From Actinacidiphila cocklensis (lineage in GTDB: Bacteria; Actinomycetota; Actinomycetes; Streptomycetales; Streptomycetaceae), in assembly GCF_907177275.1 (NCBI RefSeq), contig NZ_CAJSLV010000068.1:1-64000 (forward strand): a stretch of 64,000 nucleotides of DNA, written 5' to 3'. The position numbers were made by a program, and so were the translations under genes. The notes under the pieces were generated by a model that worked only from the letters and a program-made list of their open reading frames with translations, had not been told where the DNA came from and ran no database searches. This document shows positions 7,234 to 16,827 of this stretch, in pieces (within the stretch, counting starts at the first letter, position 1; each line of letters begins with the position of its first letter).

Positions 7234-10194
7234 TCAGAACCCGGAGTTCCCGGGGCCGCGGGTGATCGGGTAGCCGCCGGGGTTGTTCAGTCCGCCGGAC
7301 GCCGTGCCGCTGACGGTGGTGTTGCTGACCGTCATGCCGCCGGTGACGTTGTTGATGTCGAAGCCGTAGGTTCCGGCGCCGGTGATGGTGTCGCGGTCCA
7401 GGGTCAGGCCGCTGATCCGGTGGGCGTAGCTGAGCAGGACGGCCTGGTAGGAGCTGTCCTTGACGGTGTTGCCCGTGACGGTCACCGGCTGGGTGATGTC
7501 GCCCTTGGCGTCGGCGAAGATCCACAGGGCGCCGATGTCGGAGTTCCAGTTGTCGTTGTGCGAACCGGCGCGGGTCAGCACGTTGTCGCGGATGGTGGTC
7601 GGTCCTGAGAAGTTCTGGCCGAAGGCGGTGCTGACGTTGATGCCGGAGCCGAAGGCGACGGTGTCGCTGACCGCGTTGTTCTCCACGACGTTGTCGCCGC
7701 CGCCGTAGACCCCGATGCCGCCCGCCTGGATCGGCGACTGCACGGTGTTGTGCGAGACGGTGCAGTGGGTGACGTCGCCGCCCTCGGTGTCCAGGGCGAT
7801 GTTGTCGTCACCGGTGTTGCGGACGTTGGACTGCTCGACCCGGGTGCCGGAGGAGCCGCCGTGCACGTGGATGCCGTCGGCGTAGATGTCGCGCGCCCTC
7901 GCCCCGGCGACGTCCAGGCCGGTGCCGGGCACCGCCCACAGGCCGACCTTGGCGTGCTCCATCCACACGTCGAGGATCAGCGAGCCCGAGGCGAAGGAGC
8001 CCTCGATCGCGGGTGCGCCCTGGTCGTTGTTGCGGAAGGTGTGGTCGCCGGAGATCGTCAGGTCGGCGATCTGGTTGCGGCCGCCGGTCGCGTAGAGGCC
8101 GCCATCGCCGTTCTCCGCGGTGGACTGCAGCGTGGTGTACCACTGGCCCGCGCCGCGCAGCGCGACGTCGGCGAGGTTGACCCGGCCGGAGATGCCGTAC
8201 GTGCCGGCCGGCAGCCACAGGCCCTGGCCGGTGCCGGACAGGCCGGCGAGCGCGCTGTTGAGTGCCGCGGTGACGTCGCCGCCGCCGGGGGTGATGCCGT
8301 AGGTCGCCGCGGAGACGTAGCCGGCGGGCATCGCGTAGGAGGGGTCGACCAGTTCGGTGTCGACGGTGTCGATCGTGAAGGTGCCGCCCGCGGTGCTGTC
8401 CTTCTGGAGCTTCAGCACCGTGCCGGCGGGCCAGGTGCCGGAGTTCTTGTAGCGCACGTCGTCGTAGAAGTGGTGGCCTGAGCCGTCGGCGGGGTTGTTG
8501 GTGTCGTAGTAGCCGCCGCCGTAGAGCCAGGAGTACTTGTTGGTCAGCGTCAGGTCGGTGACCTTGGTGCCGCCGGCGTACAGGGCGAGCGGGGCGGTGG
8601 CCGGCGAGCCGTCGGAGGTGTCGGGGATCGAGTAGCGCACGACGACGGAGTTGGCCGGCTTGGCCAGGGTGAGCTGGACGTACGTGCCCGTGCCGGTGAG
8701 CTGGACGGCGCTGCGGCCGGTGGCCTCGGCTTGAAGCGAGGGATAGGCGCGGCTGACCGGCAGCACGCTGCCGTTGGTGGTGGCGTCGGCGGCGCGGTAT
8801 TCGGTGTACGGCAGGGTCGCGCCCTGGGCGGCCGGCGCGCTGCCGCCGGAGATCGCCACGCCGTCGACGGCGACGCCGCCGGTGTCGCCCGCGTCGTGCT
8901 GGAGGCCGATGAGGTTCAGGCCTGAGCGCAGCGCGACGGAGGCCGAGGCGGACTGCCAGCCGCTGCCCGCGGGCAGCGTGAGCCGGGAGTTCTTGACGCC
9001 GTTGACGTACAGGGTGAGGGTCTGCGCCGAGCCGGTGGAGTTGGCGTAGGTGACGGTGACGGGGTAGGTGCCGGCCGACGGGACGGCGGTGTCGATCTGG
9101 GTCTGGGCGCCCTGGGCGGTGAAGCCGGTCAGGTAGCCGCTGCCGGCGTAGCCGGCGATCGAGGTGCCGACCGCGGGGCCGCCGGTGGCGAAGGCCGTGG
9201 CCGCGTCGTAGGTCTGCCCGCCGCCGGGCGGGGTCGTCGGCGGGGTGGTGGGCGGCGTGGTCGGCGTCGTCGCCTGGACGGTGATGTTGTCGAGGTTGAC
9301 GTTGCCGTTGTCGGTGCTGTCGAAGCGGTACGCCACGGTGTTCGCGCCGGCGGCCAGCGTCAGGTTCTCGGTGGCGGTGCCCCAACTGTTCCAGTCGGCG
9401 GTCGCGGGCAGCGAGGTGGTGACCGCCTTGCTGCCGTTGACGTACACCGACAGGGTGCGGGTGGAACCGGTGCCGTTGGCGTAGCGCAGGGCGACGGGGG
9501 TGCTGCCGGCGCTCGCGGCGGTCACGGAGAAGGTGGTCGCGGCGGCGCCCTTGTTGCCGTCGGTGTAACCGCCGACGAAACCGCTGCCGGTGAAACCGGT
9601 GTGGTCGGCGCCGGCGACCGCGCCGCCGGACAGCGCGGCCGACTCGGCCTCGTACTGCCCGCTGGGCGGGGCCGGGGCGGCGGCGAGGGTGATGCCGTCG
9701 AGGTTGACGTTGCCGCTGTCGGCGCTGTCGAAGCGGTAGGCGACGGTGTCGCTGCCCGCCTTCAGCGTGACGGGGGTGGCGACGGTGCCCCAGGTGTTCC
9801 AGTCGGCGGTCGCCGGCAGCGAGATCCCGCTGACCCTGGCACCGTTGACGTAGACCGAGAGGGTCTGCGCGGCGGTCGTGCCGTTGGCGTAGCGCAGGGT
9901 GGAGACATAAGAGCCGGCGGTCGCGGCCGTCACGGAGAAGGTCGTCGCGGCGGCGCCCTTGTTGCCGTCGGTGTAACCCCCGACGAAACCGCTGCCGGTG
10001 AAACCGGTGTGGTCGGTGGCGACCACCGCGCCGCCGGACAGCGCGGCCGACTCGGCCTCGTAGCCGGTGCCCGCGGCGGATGCCGAGGCGCGCAGGGTGG
10101 TCCAGCAGGCGAGGGCGGCCAGCAGGGCGAGCAGCGTGATGACCGCGGCGGGCGCGGATCTGGGCAGGGAGGTGCCCCGGGGGGAAGTGGGCAT
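7234..10194 (-). CDS. Secreted beta-helix polysaccharide hydrolase (GH87-like) with three carbohydrate-binding modules
   Basis: A 986-residue secreted protein. The ATG at 10194 follows GGAG and gives a Sec signal peptide with core 'VITLLALLAALACW' ending near 'ASASAA'. Three CBM35/CBM6-like modules follow at about 43-170, 178-305 and 330-455; the first two are near copies ('FTGSGFVGGYTDGNKG'), and a Thr-Pro linker separates the second and third. The C-terminal about 500 residues have 'YTEYRAADATTNG' and a long right-handed beta-helix with 'RNTGDDNIALDTE' and 'GGIGVYGGGDNVVENN', which resembles GH87 mycodextranase/alpha-1,3-glucanases. Exact substrate is inferred, not shown. It is adjacent to a MalR-type regulator, consistent with alpha-glucan use. 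Confidence 0.82.
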   Translation of the reverse strand: MPTSPRGTSLPRSAPAAVITLLALLAALACWTTLRASASAAGTGYEAESAALSGGAVVATDHTGFTGSGFVGGYTDGNKGAAATTFSVTAATAGSYVSTLRYANGTTAAQTLSVYVNGARVSGISLPATADWNTWGTVATPVTLKAGSDTVAYRFDSADSGNVNLDGITLAAAPAPPSGQYEAESAALSGGAVAGADHTGFTGSGFVGGYTDGNKGAAATTFSVTAASAGSTPVALRYANGTGSTRTLSVYVNGSKAVTTSLPATADWNSWGTATENLTLAAGANTVAYRFDSTDNGNVNLDNITVQATTPTTPPTTPPTTPPGGGQTYDAATAFATGGPAVGTSIAGYAGSGYLTGFTAQGAQTQIDTAVPSAGTYPVTVTYANSTGSAQTLTLYVNGVKNSRLTLPAGSGWQSASASVALRSGLNLIGLQHDAGDTGGVAVDGVAISGGSAPAAQGATLPYTEYRAADATTNGSVLPVSRAYPSLQAEATGRSAVQLTGTGTYVQLTLAKPANSVVVRYSIPDTSDGSPATAPLALYAGGTKVTDLTLTNKYSWLYGGGYYDTNNPADGSGHHFYDDVRYKNSGTWPAGTVLKLQKDSTAGGTFTIDTVDTELVDPSYAMPAGYVSAATYGITPGGGDVTAALNSALAGLSGTGQGLWLPAGTYGISGRVNLADVALRGAGQWYTTLQSTAENGDGGLYATGGRNQIADLTISGDHTFRNNDQGAPAIEGSFASGSLILDVWMEHAKVGLWAVPGTGLDVAGARARDIYADGIHVHGGSSGTRVEQSNVRNTGDDNIALDTEGGDVTHCTVSHNTVQSPIQAGGIGVYGGGDNVVENNAVSDTVAFGSGINVSTAFGQNFSGPTTIRDNVLTRAGSHNDNWNSDIGALWIFADAKGDITQPVTVTGNTVKDSSYQAVLLSYAHRISGLTLDRDTITGAGTYGFDINNVTGGMTVSNTTVSGTASGGLNNPGGYPITRGPGNSGF
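9525..10080 (-). repeat. Intragenic duplication of a CBM module in the GH87-like gene
   Basis: The segments around 9525-9660 and 9940-10080 are near-identical at the nucleotide level and encode the start of the first two carbohydrate-binding modules. Few synonymous changes separate them, suggesting a recent tandem module duplication or homogenisation within the gene. Confidence 0.7.
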
Positions 10195-10452
10195 GCAGGT
10201 GCTCCGCAACAGGAGGGGGGGTTGGTCGAGTGCGCCGCACCGTAGCCCCGGCCCATGGCGGGGGCAATGCGCGGCGGCGAACCCGCGGAAGCGCCGTGCA
10301 CCGCCGCGCAATCCGGCTGTCGCCCGCGACATGGGCGCCGACCTGCGCGGACGCGCGCAGTACCGCGTCGGCGTTTGCGGCCGCCCGTGCATGCGGCGAA
10401 GCTTTTCCGTCCGTTTCTTGCTCGGATTTCCCTGCCTGCCAGGGGGGGTTGG

Positions 10453-11463
10453 CTAGGGCTGGGCGCCGTCGCGCGGGGCGGGGGCCGGTGCGGTGGAGTG
10501 GCGGACGACGAGTTCGGGTTCGTGGAGGAGTTCTTTGGGGGTGGGGTTGGTGCCGTTGATCTGGTTGGCGAGGAGGGTGACGGCGGCGCGGGACATGGCT
10601 TCGATGGGTTGGCGCAGGGTGGTCAGGGGTGGGTCGGTGTAGTTCATGAAGGCGGAGTCGTCGTAGCCGACGACGGACAGGTCGTGGGGGACGGTGAGTC
10701 CCTGGCGTCGGGCGGCGCGGATGGCGCCGAGGGCGAGGACGTCGCTGCCGCAGATGAGCGCGGTGATGCCGGTGGCGAGCAGTTCGGTGGCGACGGCCTG
10801 GCCGCCCTCGAAGGAGAAGAGCGCATTGCCGATCGGATGCGTCTTCTGCGACCCGGCACCCCGGTGGGCCAGCGCGGTGAAGGCGGCCGCCTTGCGGCGC
10901 GAGGGGGTGTGGTCGGCGGGGCCCACCATCAGCCCGATCCTGGTGTGGCCCAGCGACGTCAGATGCGCGTACGCCTGCTGGACCGCCGCCACGTCGTCCG
11001 TCGACACCTGCGGGAAACCGCCGTGGTCGACGGCGGCGTTCAGCAGCACCACGGGCACGTTGCGCGATCTGAGGGCCGCGCTCTCGTCCTCGGTGAGGCC
11101 GCCGCAGAAGATGACGCCGGAGACCTGCTGGTCCAGCAGCATCGTCACGTACTCCGCCTCGGTCAGCCCGCCCGCCGACCTGGTGCAGAGCACTGGCGTG
11201 AAGCCGAGCTGCACCAGCGCACCGCCGGCGACCTCCGCCAGCGCCGGGAAGATCGGGTTCTGCAGCTCGGGCAGCACCAGACCCACCAACCGCGCCCGGA
11301 CCCCCCGCAGTTGCGTGGGCCGCTCGTAGCCCAGCACATCGAGCGCCGTCAGCACCGCCTGCCGCGTCGCGTCCGACACCCCGGGCCGGCCGTTCAAAAC
11401 CCGGCTCACCGTCGCCTCGCTGACCCCGACCTTCTGGGCCACCTGCACGAGTTTGCGTACCAT
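10453..11463 (-). CDS. malR: LacI-family regulator, MalR-type (copy 1)
   Basis: A 336-residue repressor: N-terminal HTH 'VSEATVSRVLNGRPGVS' with the LacI hinge near residue 50, then a periplasmic-binding-type sensor with 'ICGSDVLALGAIRAARRQG' and 'VVGYDDSAFMNYTDPPLTT'. It is transcribed away from malE and probably represses malEFG-aglA through sites in the 193-bp shared gap, as MalR does in Streptomyces. A second, inverted copy lies at 16828-18000. The 3' 215 bp (10487-10701) and a 5' 227-bp block (11198-11424) are identical to that copy, while the middle is diverged. The gene ends in a short Ala/Pro tail. Confidence 0.88.
   Translation of the reverse strand: MVRKLVQVAQKVGVSEATVSRVLNGRPGVSDATRQAVLTALDVLGYERPTQLRGVRARLVGLVLPELQNPIFPALAEVAGGALVQLGFTPVLCTRSAGGLTEAEYVTMLLDQQVSGVIFCGGLTEDESAALRSRNVPVVLLNAAVDHGGFPQVSTDDVAAVQQAYAHLTSLGHTRIGLMVGPADHTPSRRKAAAFTALAHRGAGSQKTHPIGNALFSFEGGQAVATELLATGITALICGSDVLALGAIRAARRQGLTVPHDLSVVGYDDSAFMNYTDPPLTTLRQPIEAMSRAAVTLLANQINGTNPTPKELLHEPELVVRHSTAPAPAPRDGAQP
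10487..10701. repeat. Inverted identity block B, copy 1
   Basis: 215 bp identical, in opposite orientation, to 17728-17942. It covers the C-terminal sensor part of both LacI regulators. The coding strand is rich in C-ending codons, unlike block A of the same gene. Confidence 0.9.
11198..11424. repeat. Inverted identity block A, copy 1
   Basis: 227 bp identical, in opposite orientation, to 16867-17093. It covers the HTH, hinge and first part of the sensor domain. The first 13 codons of the two genes differ, so identity starts abruptly inside the HTH. Confidence 0.9.
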
Positions 11464-11497
11464 GAGCGCACTATATCCGCGGTTCGCTGCCGGATTT

Positions 11498-11570
11498 CTG
11501 CGTTATTTTTGCAGTCCTTCCAAGCGGTCATGACGGGCTCGTATGGTTTTTGCGTAAATGTGTTTCCGCA
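11498..11570. promoter_or_regulatory. Candidate MalR operators in the malR-malE divergent region
   Basis: Two inverted repeats lie in the gap: CTGCGTTATTTTTGCAG at 11498-11514 (CTGC/GCAG arms) and TGCGTAAATGTGTTTCCGCA at 11551-11570 (8-bp arms, 7 of 8 matching). Both are AT-richer than their surroundings and are placed to block both divergent promoters. Assignment to MalR rests on position; the centre differs from the simplest LacI consensus. Confidence 0.45.
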
Positions 11571-11656
11571 TTGCGTGCCTGGTGCGGGGGACGTAACTTG
11601 TGCGTCACCTCGGGGGCGGCCGACCCCTCCACCACCCTCATGACCAGGGACGATTC

Positions 11657-13027
11657 ATGACCGGTTTCGCGGCGGGCAGCAGAGCCCGCATCGCCCTCGC
11701 CGTCGCCACGGCGGCGGGCCTCGCCCTCGCAGTGAGCGCCTGCGGCGGCTCCTCCGGCTCGTCGGCCGCATCCGACGGCACCGTCACCATCACGGTGAAC
11801 GACATGCCCGCCAAGACCGATCCGGTGAACCGGAAGATCTTCCTGGAGGACGTGGCGGCCTTCGAGAAGCTGCACCCGAAGATCAAGGTGGTGCCGCACG
11901 AGGGCCAGATGGACCCGCAGACCTTCGCCACCAAGCTGGCCGGCGGCCAGCTGGAGAACGCCTTCTACGTCTACTACACCGACCCGGCGGGCCTGATCGC
12001 CAAGCACCAGGCGGCCGACATCACCCCGTACCTGTCGCAGTTCCCGGCGGTGGAGCAGGTCAAGCCGCAGCTGCGCAAGGTCTTCCAGGACGCGGGCGGC
12101 CACACCTACGGCCTGCCCGAGGGCAACTACTCGATGGGCCTGGTCTACAACCGGGCGCTGTTCACGCAGGCCGGGCTCGACCCGGACAAGCCGCCGACGA
12201 CCTGGGACGAGGTGCGGGCCGACGCCCAGAAGATCGCCGCCCTCGGCAAGGGCATGGTCGGCTACGGCGACTACAGCAAGTCCAACACCGGCGGCTGGCA
12301 CTTCACCGCCGAGATGTACTCGCGCGGCGGCGACGTCGCCAAGCAGCAGTCGGACGGCGCCTGGAAGGCCGACTTCGACAACGCCACCGGCAAGGCGGTG
12401 CTCCAGCAACTGCACGACATGCGCTGGACCGACGACTCGATGGGGCAGCGCCAGCTGCTGGAGTGGGCGGACCTGCTGCAGATGATGGGCGCGGGCAAGC
12501 TCGGCATGTACCTCGCCACCGCCGACAACATCCCCACCATCGCCTCGCAGTACAAGGGCGACCCCAAGGACTACGGCCTCGGCCCGATCCCCGGCGGCAA
12601 GGGCACCCTGGCCGGCGGCGGCGGGTTCATGTTCAGCCCCAAGGACTCCCCCGCGCAGATCAAGGCCGCCATGGCCTGGGTGGCCTTCAAGTACGAGAAC
12701 CCCGACCGCATCGAGATGGGCGCCCAGCGCGCGTCCCAGGCCAAGCAGCCGGTCGGCCTGCCGGAGCCCAACATCTGGACCGGTGCCGCCGCGCGGACCA
12801 AGTCCGCCGCCGACCAGAAGTACGCCAACCAGCCGGTCGCCAACTACGCGCCCTTCCAGCAGGCGCTGCCCGGCATCCCGCTGATCCTGGAGCCGCCGAA
12901 GGCCCAGCAGATCTACGCCGTGCTGGACACCGCCATGGCCAAGGTCCTCACCCAGAAGGACGCCGACATCGACGCCCTGCTGTCGGACGCCTCCAAGCAG
13001 GTCGACTCCCTGCTCGCGGCCCCGTAA
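11657..13027 (+). CDS. malE: Maltose/maltodextrin-type ABC solute-binding lipoprotein
   Basis: A 456-residue family 1 binding protein. The ATG at 11657 follows AGGGA and gives a lipoprotein signal with lipobox 'AVSAC' and lipidated Cys29. The mature part has the typical 'DVAAFEKLHPKIKVVPHEG' opening, 'PTTWDEVRADAQKIAALG', and the late 'GGGFMFSPKDSPAQIKAAMAWVAF'. It captures maltooligosaccharides outside the membrane and delivers them to MalF/MalG. First gene of the malEFG-aglA-lacI run, separated from malF by a strong hairpin. The sugar is inferred from the alpha-glucosidase and MalR-type neighbours. Confidence 0.87.
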   Translation: MTGFAAGSRARIALAVATAAGLALAVSACGGSSGSSAASDGTVTITVNDMPAKTDPVNRKIFLEDVAAFEKLHPKIKVVPHEGQMDPQTFATKLAGGQLENAFYVYYTDPAGLIAKHQAADITPYLSQFPAVEQVKPQLRKVFQDAGGHTYGLPEGNYSMGLVYNRALFTQAGLDPDKPPTTWDEVRADAQKIAALGKGMVGYGDYSKSNTGGWHFTAEMYSRGGDVAKQQSDGAWKADFDNATGKAVLQQLHDMRWTDDSMGQRQLLEWADLLQMMGAGKLGMYLATADNIPTIASQYKGDPKDYGLGPIPGGKGTLAGGGGFMFSPKDSPAQIKAAMAWVAFKYENPDRIEMGAQRASQAKQPVGLPEPNIWTGAAARTKSAADQKYANQPVANYAPFQQALPGIPLILEPPKAQQIYAVLDTAMAKVLTQKDADIDALLSDASKQVDSLLAAP

Positions 13028-13055
13028 GGCCGCGCCCGGACCCCGACCCGCACCA

Positions 13056-13090
13056 CCCGCGGGCGGCGCCGAACCGGCGCGGCCCGCGGG
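13056..13090 (+). terminator. Intercistronic hairpin between malE and malF
   Basis: CCCGCGGGC (13056-13064) pairs with GCCCGCGGG (13082-13090), with a further inner stem GCGCCG/CGGCGC. No T-run follows. Such hairpins after a binding-protein gene usually protect its mRNA or partly terminate, giving excess binding protein over permease. Confidence 0.6.
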
Positions 13091-13111
13091 CACCGACCAA
13101 GGAGATTCCCC

Positions 13112-14074
13112 ATGGCCACTTCGCTGGCCCCCCGCCGTCCCGGACCCCCCGCGGCACCCGCCCGCGGCCGGAGCGGGGAGCGCTCCGCGCGCCGCGCCCG
13201 GCTGCGCCGCCGGGTCGCCGACAACGCCCTGGCGTACGCCTTCATGGCGGCCGGCATCGTGTGCTTCGCGGTGTTCTCGTGGTACCCGCTGTTCCGCGGC
13301 ATCGTCCTGAGCTTCCAGCAGGACAACCTCATCACCGACCCGCAGTGGGTCGGCCTGGACAACTACCGCCACCTGTTCGACGACCCGCTGTTCTGGACGG
13401 CGTGGAAGAACACCGCCCAGTTCACCGGGCTCGCGCTGCTGCTGGGCTACGTGGTGCCGTTCGCGATCGCGGTGCTGCTCAACGAACTGCGGCACTTCAG
13501 GGCGTACTTCCGCATCGCGGTCTACCTGCCGGTGATGCTGCCGCCGATCGTCAGCGTGATGCTGTGGCAGTTCTTCTACGACCCCGGCGGCGGCCTGTTC
13601 AACACCGCGCTGCGCGGCGCGCACCTGCCCACCTCGCAGTGGATACAGTCGCCGCACACCGCGATGATCTCGCTGGTGCTGGTGTCCACCTGGGCCAACA
13701 TGGGCGGTGCGACGCTGATGTACCTGGCCGCGCTCCAGGCCATCCCCGGCGAGCTGTTCGAGGCCGCGGAGCTGGACGGCGCCGGCATCTGGGCGCGGCT
13801 GCGGTACGTGACCCTGCCGCAGATGCGGTTCATCATGCTCGTCCTGCTGCTGCTGCAGATCATCTCCACGATGCAGGTGTTCATCGAGCCCTTCCAGCTG
13901 ACCGGCTTCACCGACCCGTCGACCATCACCGTGATGACGCTGATCTACCGCTACGCCTTCGCCGTCAACAACGACTTCGGGCTCGCGGCGTCGATGAGCG
14001 TGCTGCTGTTCGCCGTGCTGGGCGTCTTCGCGGCGCTGTACCTGCGGCTGACCCGCGAAACGGACCAGGGATGA
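13112..14074 (+). CDS. malF: Maltose-type ABC importer permease, MalF family
   Basis: A 320-residue inner-membrane permease starting at ATG 13112 behind AAGGAG. After a basic N-terminus it has six predicted helices and the cytoplasmic coupling loop 'EAAELDGAG' that docks the ATPase. It pairs with malG, whose ATG overlaps its stop. No ATPase gene is in this operon; in streptomycetes the shared ATPase MsiK normally energises such systems. Confidence 0.88.
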   Translation: MATSLAPRRPGPPAAPARGRSGERSARRARLRRRVADNALAYAFMAAGIVCFAVFSWYPLFRGIVLSFQQDNLITDPQWVGLDNYRHLFDDPLFWTAWKNTAQFTGLALLLGYVVPFAIAVLLNELRHFRAYFRIAVYLPVMLPPIVSVMLWQFFYDPGGGLFNTALRGAHLPTSQWIQSPHTAMISLVLVSTWANMGGATLMYLAALQAIPGELFEAAELDGAGIWARLRYVTLPQMRFIMLVLLLLQIISTMQVFIEPFQLTGFTDPSTITVMTLIYRYAFAVNNDFGLAASMSVLLFAVLGVFAALYLRLTRETDQG

Positions 14075-15018
14075 CGGGCACAGGAGCACGAGGGACCACG
14101 ACCATGACCGCGACCGCCAAAGCGCCCGCCGCCCCCGCCACCCGCAGCCTCATCTCCGACCAGGAGCTGGCCAGGCCGCGCAACCGCGTCGTCTACTTCG
14201 CCGTACTGGCCCTGACCACCGTGCTGTTCGCCGCGGCCTTCCTCTTCCCGCTGTACTGGATGGCCGGTTCCGCGCTGGAGACCCCGCGGGAGTTCGCCGC
14301 CCAGACGCCGACGCTGCTGCCCAAGTCCGTGCACGCCGCCGCCTACCGCGACGCGTGGAGCCAGATGGACATCGCGCACTTCTTCCTCAACACCGCCTGG
14401 TACGCGGCCGGCGGCTGGCTGATCCAGATATCGGTGGACGTGTGCGCCGCCTACGCGCTGTCCAAGCTGCGGCCGGCGTTCGGCAGGGCGATCTTCGCCG
14501 GGATGCTCGCCAGCCTGATGCTGCCCGCCGCGGCCCTGCTGGTGCCGGCCTACCTGACCGTCTCCGACCTGCCGCTGCTGCACCTGAACCTGCTCAACAC
14601 GCCCTGGGCGCTGTGGCTGCCCGGCGCGGCCAACGCCTTCAACATCTACGTGCTGCGCCGCTTCTTCGACCAGATCCCCGGTGAACTCCTGGACGCCGCC
14701 AGCATCGACGGCGCCTCCCGGCTGCAGACGCTGCTGCGGGTGGTACTGCCGCTGTCCCGCCCGGTGCTCGCGGTGATCTCCATCTTCGCGGTCGTCGGGA
14801 TGTGGAAGGACTTCCTGTGGCCGCTGCTGGTGCTCCAGGACCCCGACAAGCAGACGCTGTCGGTGGCACTGCACCGGCTGTCCACCTCCACCACGCAGGT
14901 GCCGCCGACCGAGATGATCGCCGGGCTGTCGATCGCCGCGGTGCCGATGATCGTCCTGTTCCTGCTCTTCCAGCGGCACATACTCGGCGGTCTGTCCGCG
15001 GGAGCGCTCAAGGGCTGA
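14071..15018 (+). CDS. malG: Maltose-type ABC importer permease, MalG family
   Basis: A 315-residue permease. The ATG at 14071 overlaps the malF TGA (ATGA), and this start is taken; a second in-frame ATG at 14104 behind GAGGG is also plausible and would remove 11 residues. Six helices and the coupling loop 'DAASIDGAS' mark the MalG branch, with the C-terminal 'QRHILGGLSAGALKG' typical of the family. Partner of MalF in the translocation pore. Confidence 0.87.
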   Translation: MTGTGARGTTTMTATAKAPAAPATRSLISDQELARPRNRVVYFAVLALTTVLFAAAFLFPLYWMAGSALETPREFAAQTPTLLPKSVHAAAYRDAWSQMDIAHFFLNTAWYAAGGWLIQISVDVCAAYALSKLRPAFGRAIFAGMLASLMLPAAALLVPAYLTVSDLPLLHLNLLNTPWALWLPGAANAFNIYVLRRFFDQIPGELLDAASIDGASRLQTLLRVVLPLSRPVLAVISIFAVVGMWKDFLWPLLVLQDPDKQTLSVALHRLSTSTTQVPPTEMIAGLSIAAVPMIVLFLLFQRHILGGLSAGALKG

Positions 15019-15139
15019 CCCGCGGTACGCCCCCGGCCGCCCGGCACGCCCGGCGGCCCGGTCCGCCCTGCCCTGCGGACCGCCGATTCACCCCCTTCGT
15101 CCCACCATGCCCGCCAGCTCATCCAAGGAGTCCGCCCCC

Positions 15140-16798
15140 GTGGCCGATCAGCCCGCCCCCGCCCAGCACGCCCAGTGGTGGCGTGACGCCGTCATCTACC
15201 AGGTCTACCCGCGCTCCTTCGCCGACAGCGACGGCGACGGGATCGGCGACCTGACCGGTGTCCGCGACCGCCTGCCCTATCTGGCCGATCTCGGCGTGGA
15301 CGCCCTGTGGTTCAGCCCCTGGTACGCCTCCCCGCAGGCCGACGCCGGATACGACGTCGCCGACTACCGGCGCATCGACCCCGCCTTCGGCACCCTGGAG
15401 CAGGCCGAGGAGCTGATCGCCGAGGCGCACGCCCTCGGCCTGAAGATCATCGTCGACGTGGTGCCCAACCACGTCTCCGACCGGCACGCCTGGTTCCAGG
15501 AGGCGCTGGCCGCGGGGCCGGGGGCCGAGGCCCGCGAGCTGTTCTGGTTCCGGCCCGGCCGCGGCGCGGACGGCGAACTGCCGCCCAACGACTGGCAGTC
15601 CGTCTTCGGCGGGCCGGCCTGGACCCGTACGCCCAGCCCGGACGGCACACCCGGCGAGTGGTACCTGCACCTGTTCGCGCCCGAGCAGCCGGACCTGAAC
15701 TGGAACAACCCCAAGGTCCGCGAGGAGCACGAGAGCGTGCTGCGCTTCTGGTTCGACCGCGGCGCGGACGGGGTGCGGATCGACTCCGCGACGATGCCCG
15801 CGAAGGACCCCGCGCTGCCGGACTTCGACCCCGACGCGCCGCCGGTGCCGCACCCGTACATCGACCGCGACGACGTGCACGGCATCTACCGCGCCTGGCG
15901 GGCACTGGCCGACGGCTACGAGCGGCCGCGCGCGCTGATCGGCGAGGTGTGGCTCGCCGACCCGGTGCGCTTCTCGCACTACCTGCGGCCCGACGAGATG
16001 CACAGCGCCTTCAACTTCGACTACCTCAACTGCCCGTGGGACGCGGCCGACCTGCGCCGGGTCATCGACGCGACGCTGGCGGCGCACGCCTCGGTCGGCG
16101 CCCCCGCCAGCTGGGTGCTGTCCAACCACGACGTCACCCGGCACGTCACCCGCTACGGCCGCGCCGACACCTCCTTCGGGCTGTCGCTGCGGCAGCACCG
16201 GACGCCCACCGACCTGGAGCTGGGCGCCCGCAGGGCGCGGGCCGCGCTGCTGCTCGACCTCGCGCTGCCCGGCGGCTGCTACCTCTACCAGGGCGAGGAA
16301 CTGGGCCTGTGGGAGGTCGAGGACATCCCCGACGAGCTGCGCCAGGACCCGATATTCCACCGCACCGGGGGCACCGACATCGGCCGTGACGGCTGCCGGG
16401 TGCCGCTGCCGTGGTCGGGCGACGCGCCCCCCTTCGGCTTCAGCCCCGACGGCGCCACCGCACCGCCGTGGCTGCCGCAGCCGGAGCAGTGGGCCGGCCA
16501 CACCGCACAGGCCCAGGACGGCAGGCCCGACTCGATGCTCACCTTCTACCGCACGGCCCTGCGGTTGCGCCGCGACGAACCGGGGCTGCGCGGCGAGGAC
16601 TTCGGCTGGCTGCCGGGCAGCGCACCGGGCGTCCTGGCCTTCTCCCGCGGCGACGGCTTCAGCTGCGTGGCGAACCTGTCGGGTACGGCGGTGCCGCTGC
16701 CCGCGGACGCCGAGGTCGTCCTCGCCAGCTCGCCGGACGTCGACCCCGCGGCGGGCGAACTCCCCGACGACACCACCGTGTGGCTGCGGCGGCACTGA
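15140..16798 (+). CDS. aglA: Alpha-glucosidase, GH13
   Basis: A 552-residue cytoplasmic alpha-glucosidase that should hydrolyse imported maltooligosaccharides. The GTG at 15140 is chosen because AAGGAG lies at 15125-15130; an ATG at 15107 is in frame but lacks a site. GH13 regions are intact: 'DVVPNH' (106-111), nucleophile Asp215 in 'GVRIDSA', acid/base Glu269 in 'LIGEVW', and Asp331 in 'SNHD'. No signal peptide. It lies between malG and the second LacI gene and is probably in the same transcript. Confidence 0.92.
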   Translation: MADQPAPAQHAQWWRDAVIYQVYPRSFADSDGDGIGDLTGVRDRLPYLADLGVDALWFSPWYASPQADAGYDVADYRRIDPAFGTLEQAEELIAEAHALGLKIIVDVVPNHVSDRHAWFQEALAAGPGAEARELFWFRPGRGADGELPPNDWQSVFGGPAWTRTPSPDGTPGEWYLHLFAPEQPDLNWNNPKVREEHESVLRFWFDRGADGVRIDSATMPAKDPALPDFDPDAPPVPHPYIDRDDVHGIYRAWRALADGYERPRALIGEVWLADPVRFSHYLRPDEMHSAFNFDYLNCPWDAADLRRVIDATLAAHASVGAPASWVLSNHDVTRHVTRYGRADTSFGLSLRQHRTPTDLELGARRARAALLLDLALPGGCYLYQGEELGLWEVEDIPDELRQDPIFHRTGGTDIGRDGCRVPLPWSGDAPPFGFSPDGATAPPWLPQPEQWAGHTAQAQDGRPDSMLTFYRTALRLRRDEPGLRGEDFGWLPGSAPGVLAFSRGDGFSCVANLSGTAVPLPADAEVVLASSPDVDPAAGELPDDTTVWLRRH

Positions 16799-16827
16799 CC
16801 CGACCAGAGGAAGGCAGGCAGCACGTC

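Noticed and set aside
11528..14089. 853-residue open frame antisense to malE and malF
   Set aside because: Low-complexity Gly/Arg/Val/Gln content typical of antisense GC-rich frames; the plus-strand genes explain all conserved motifs.
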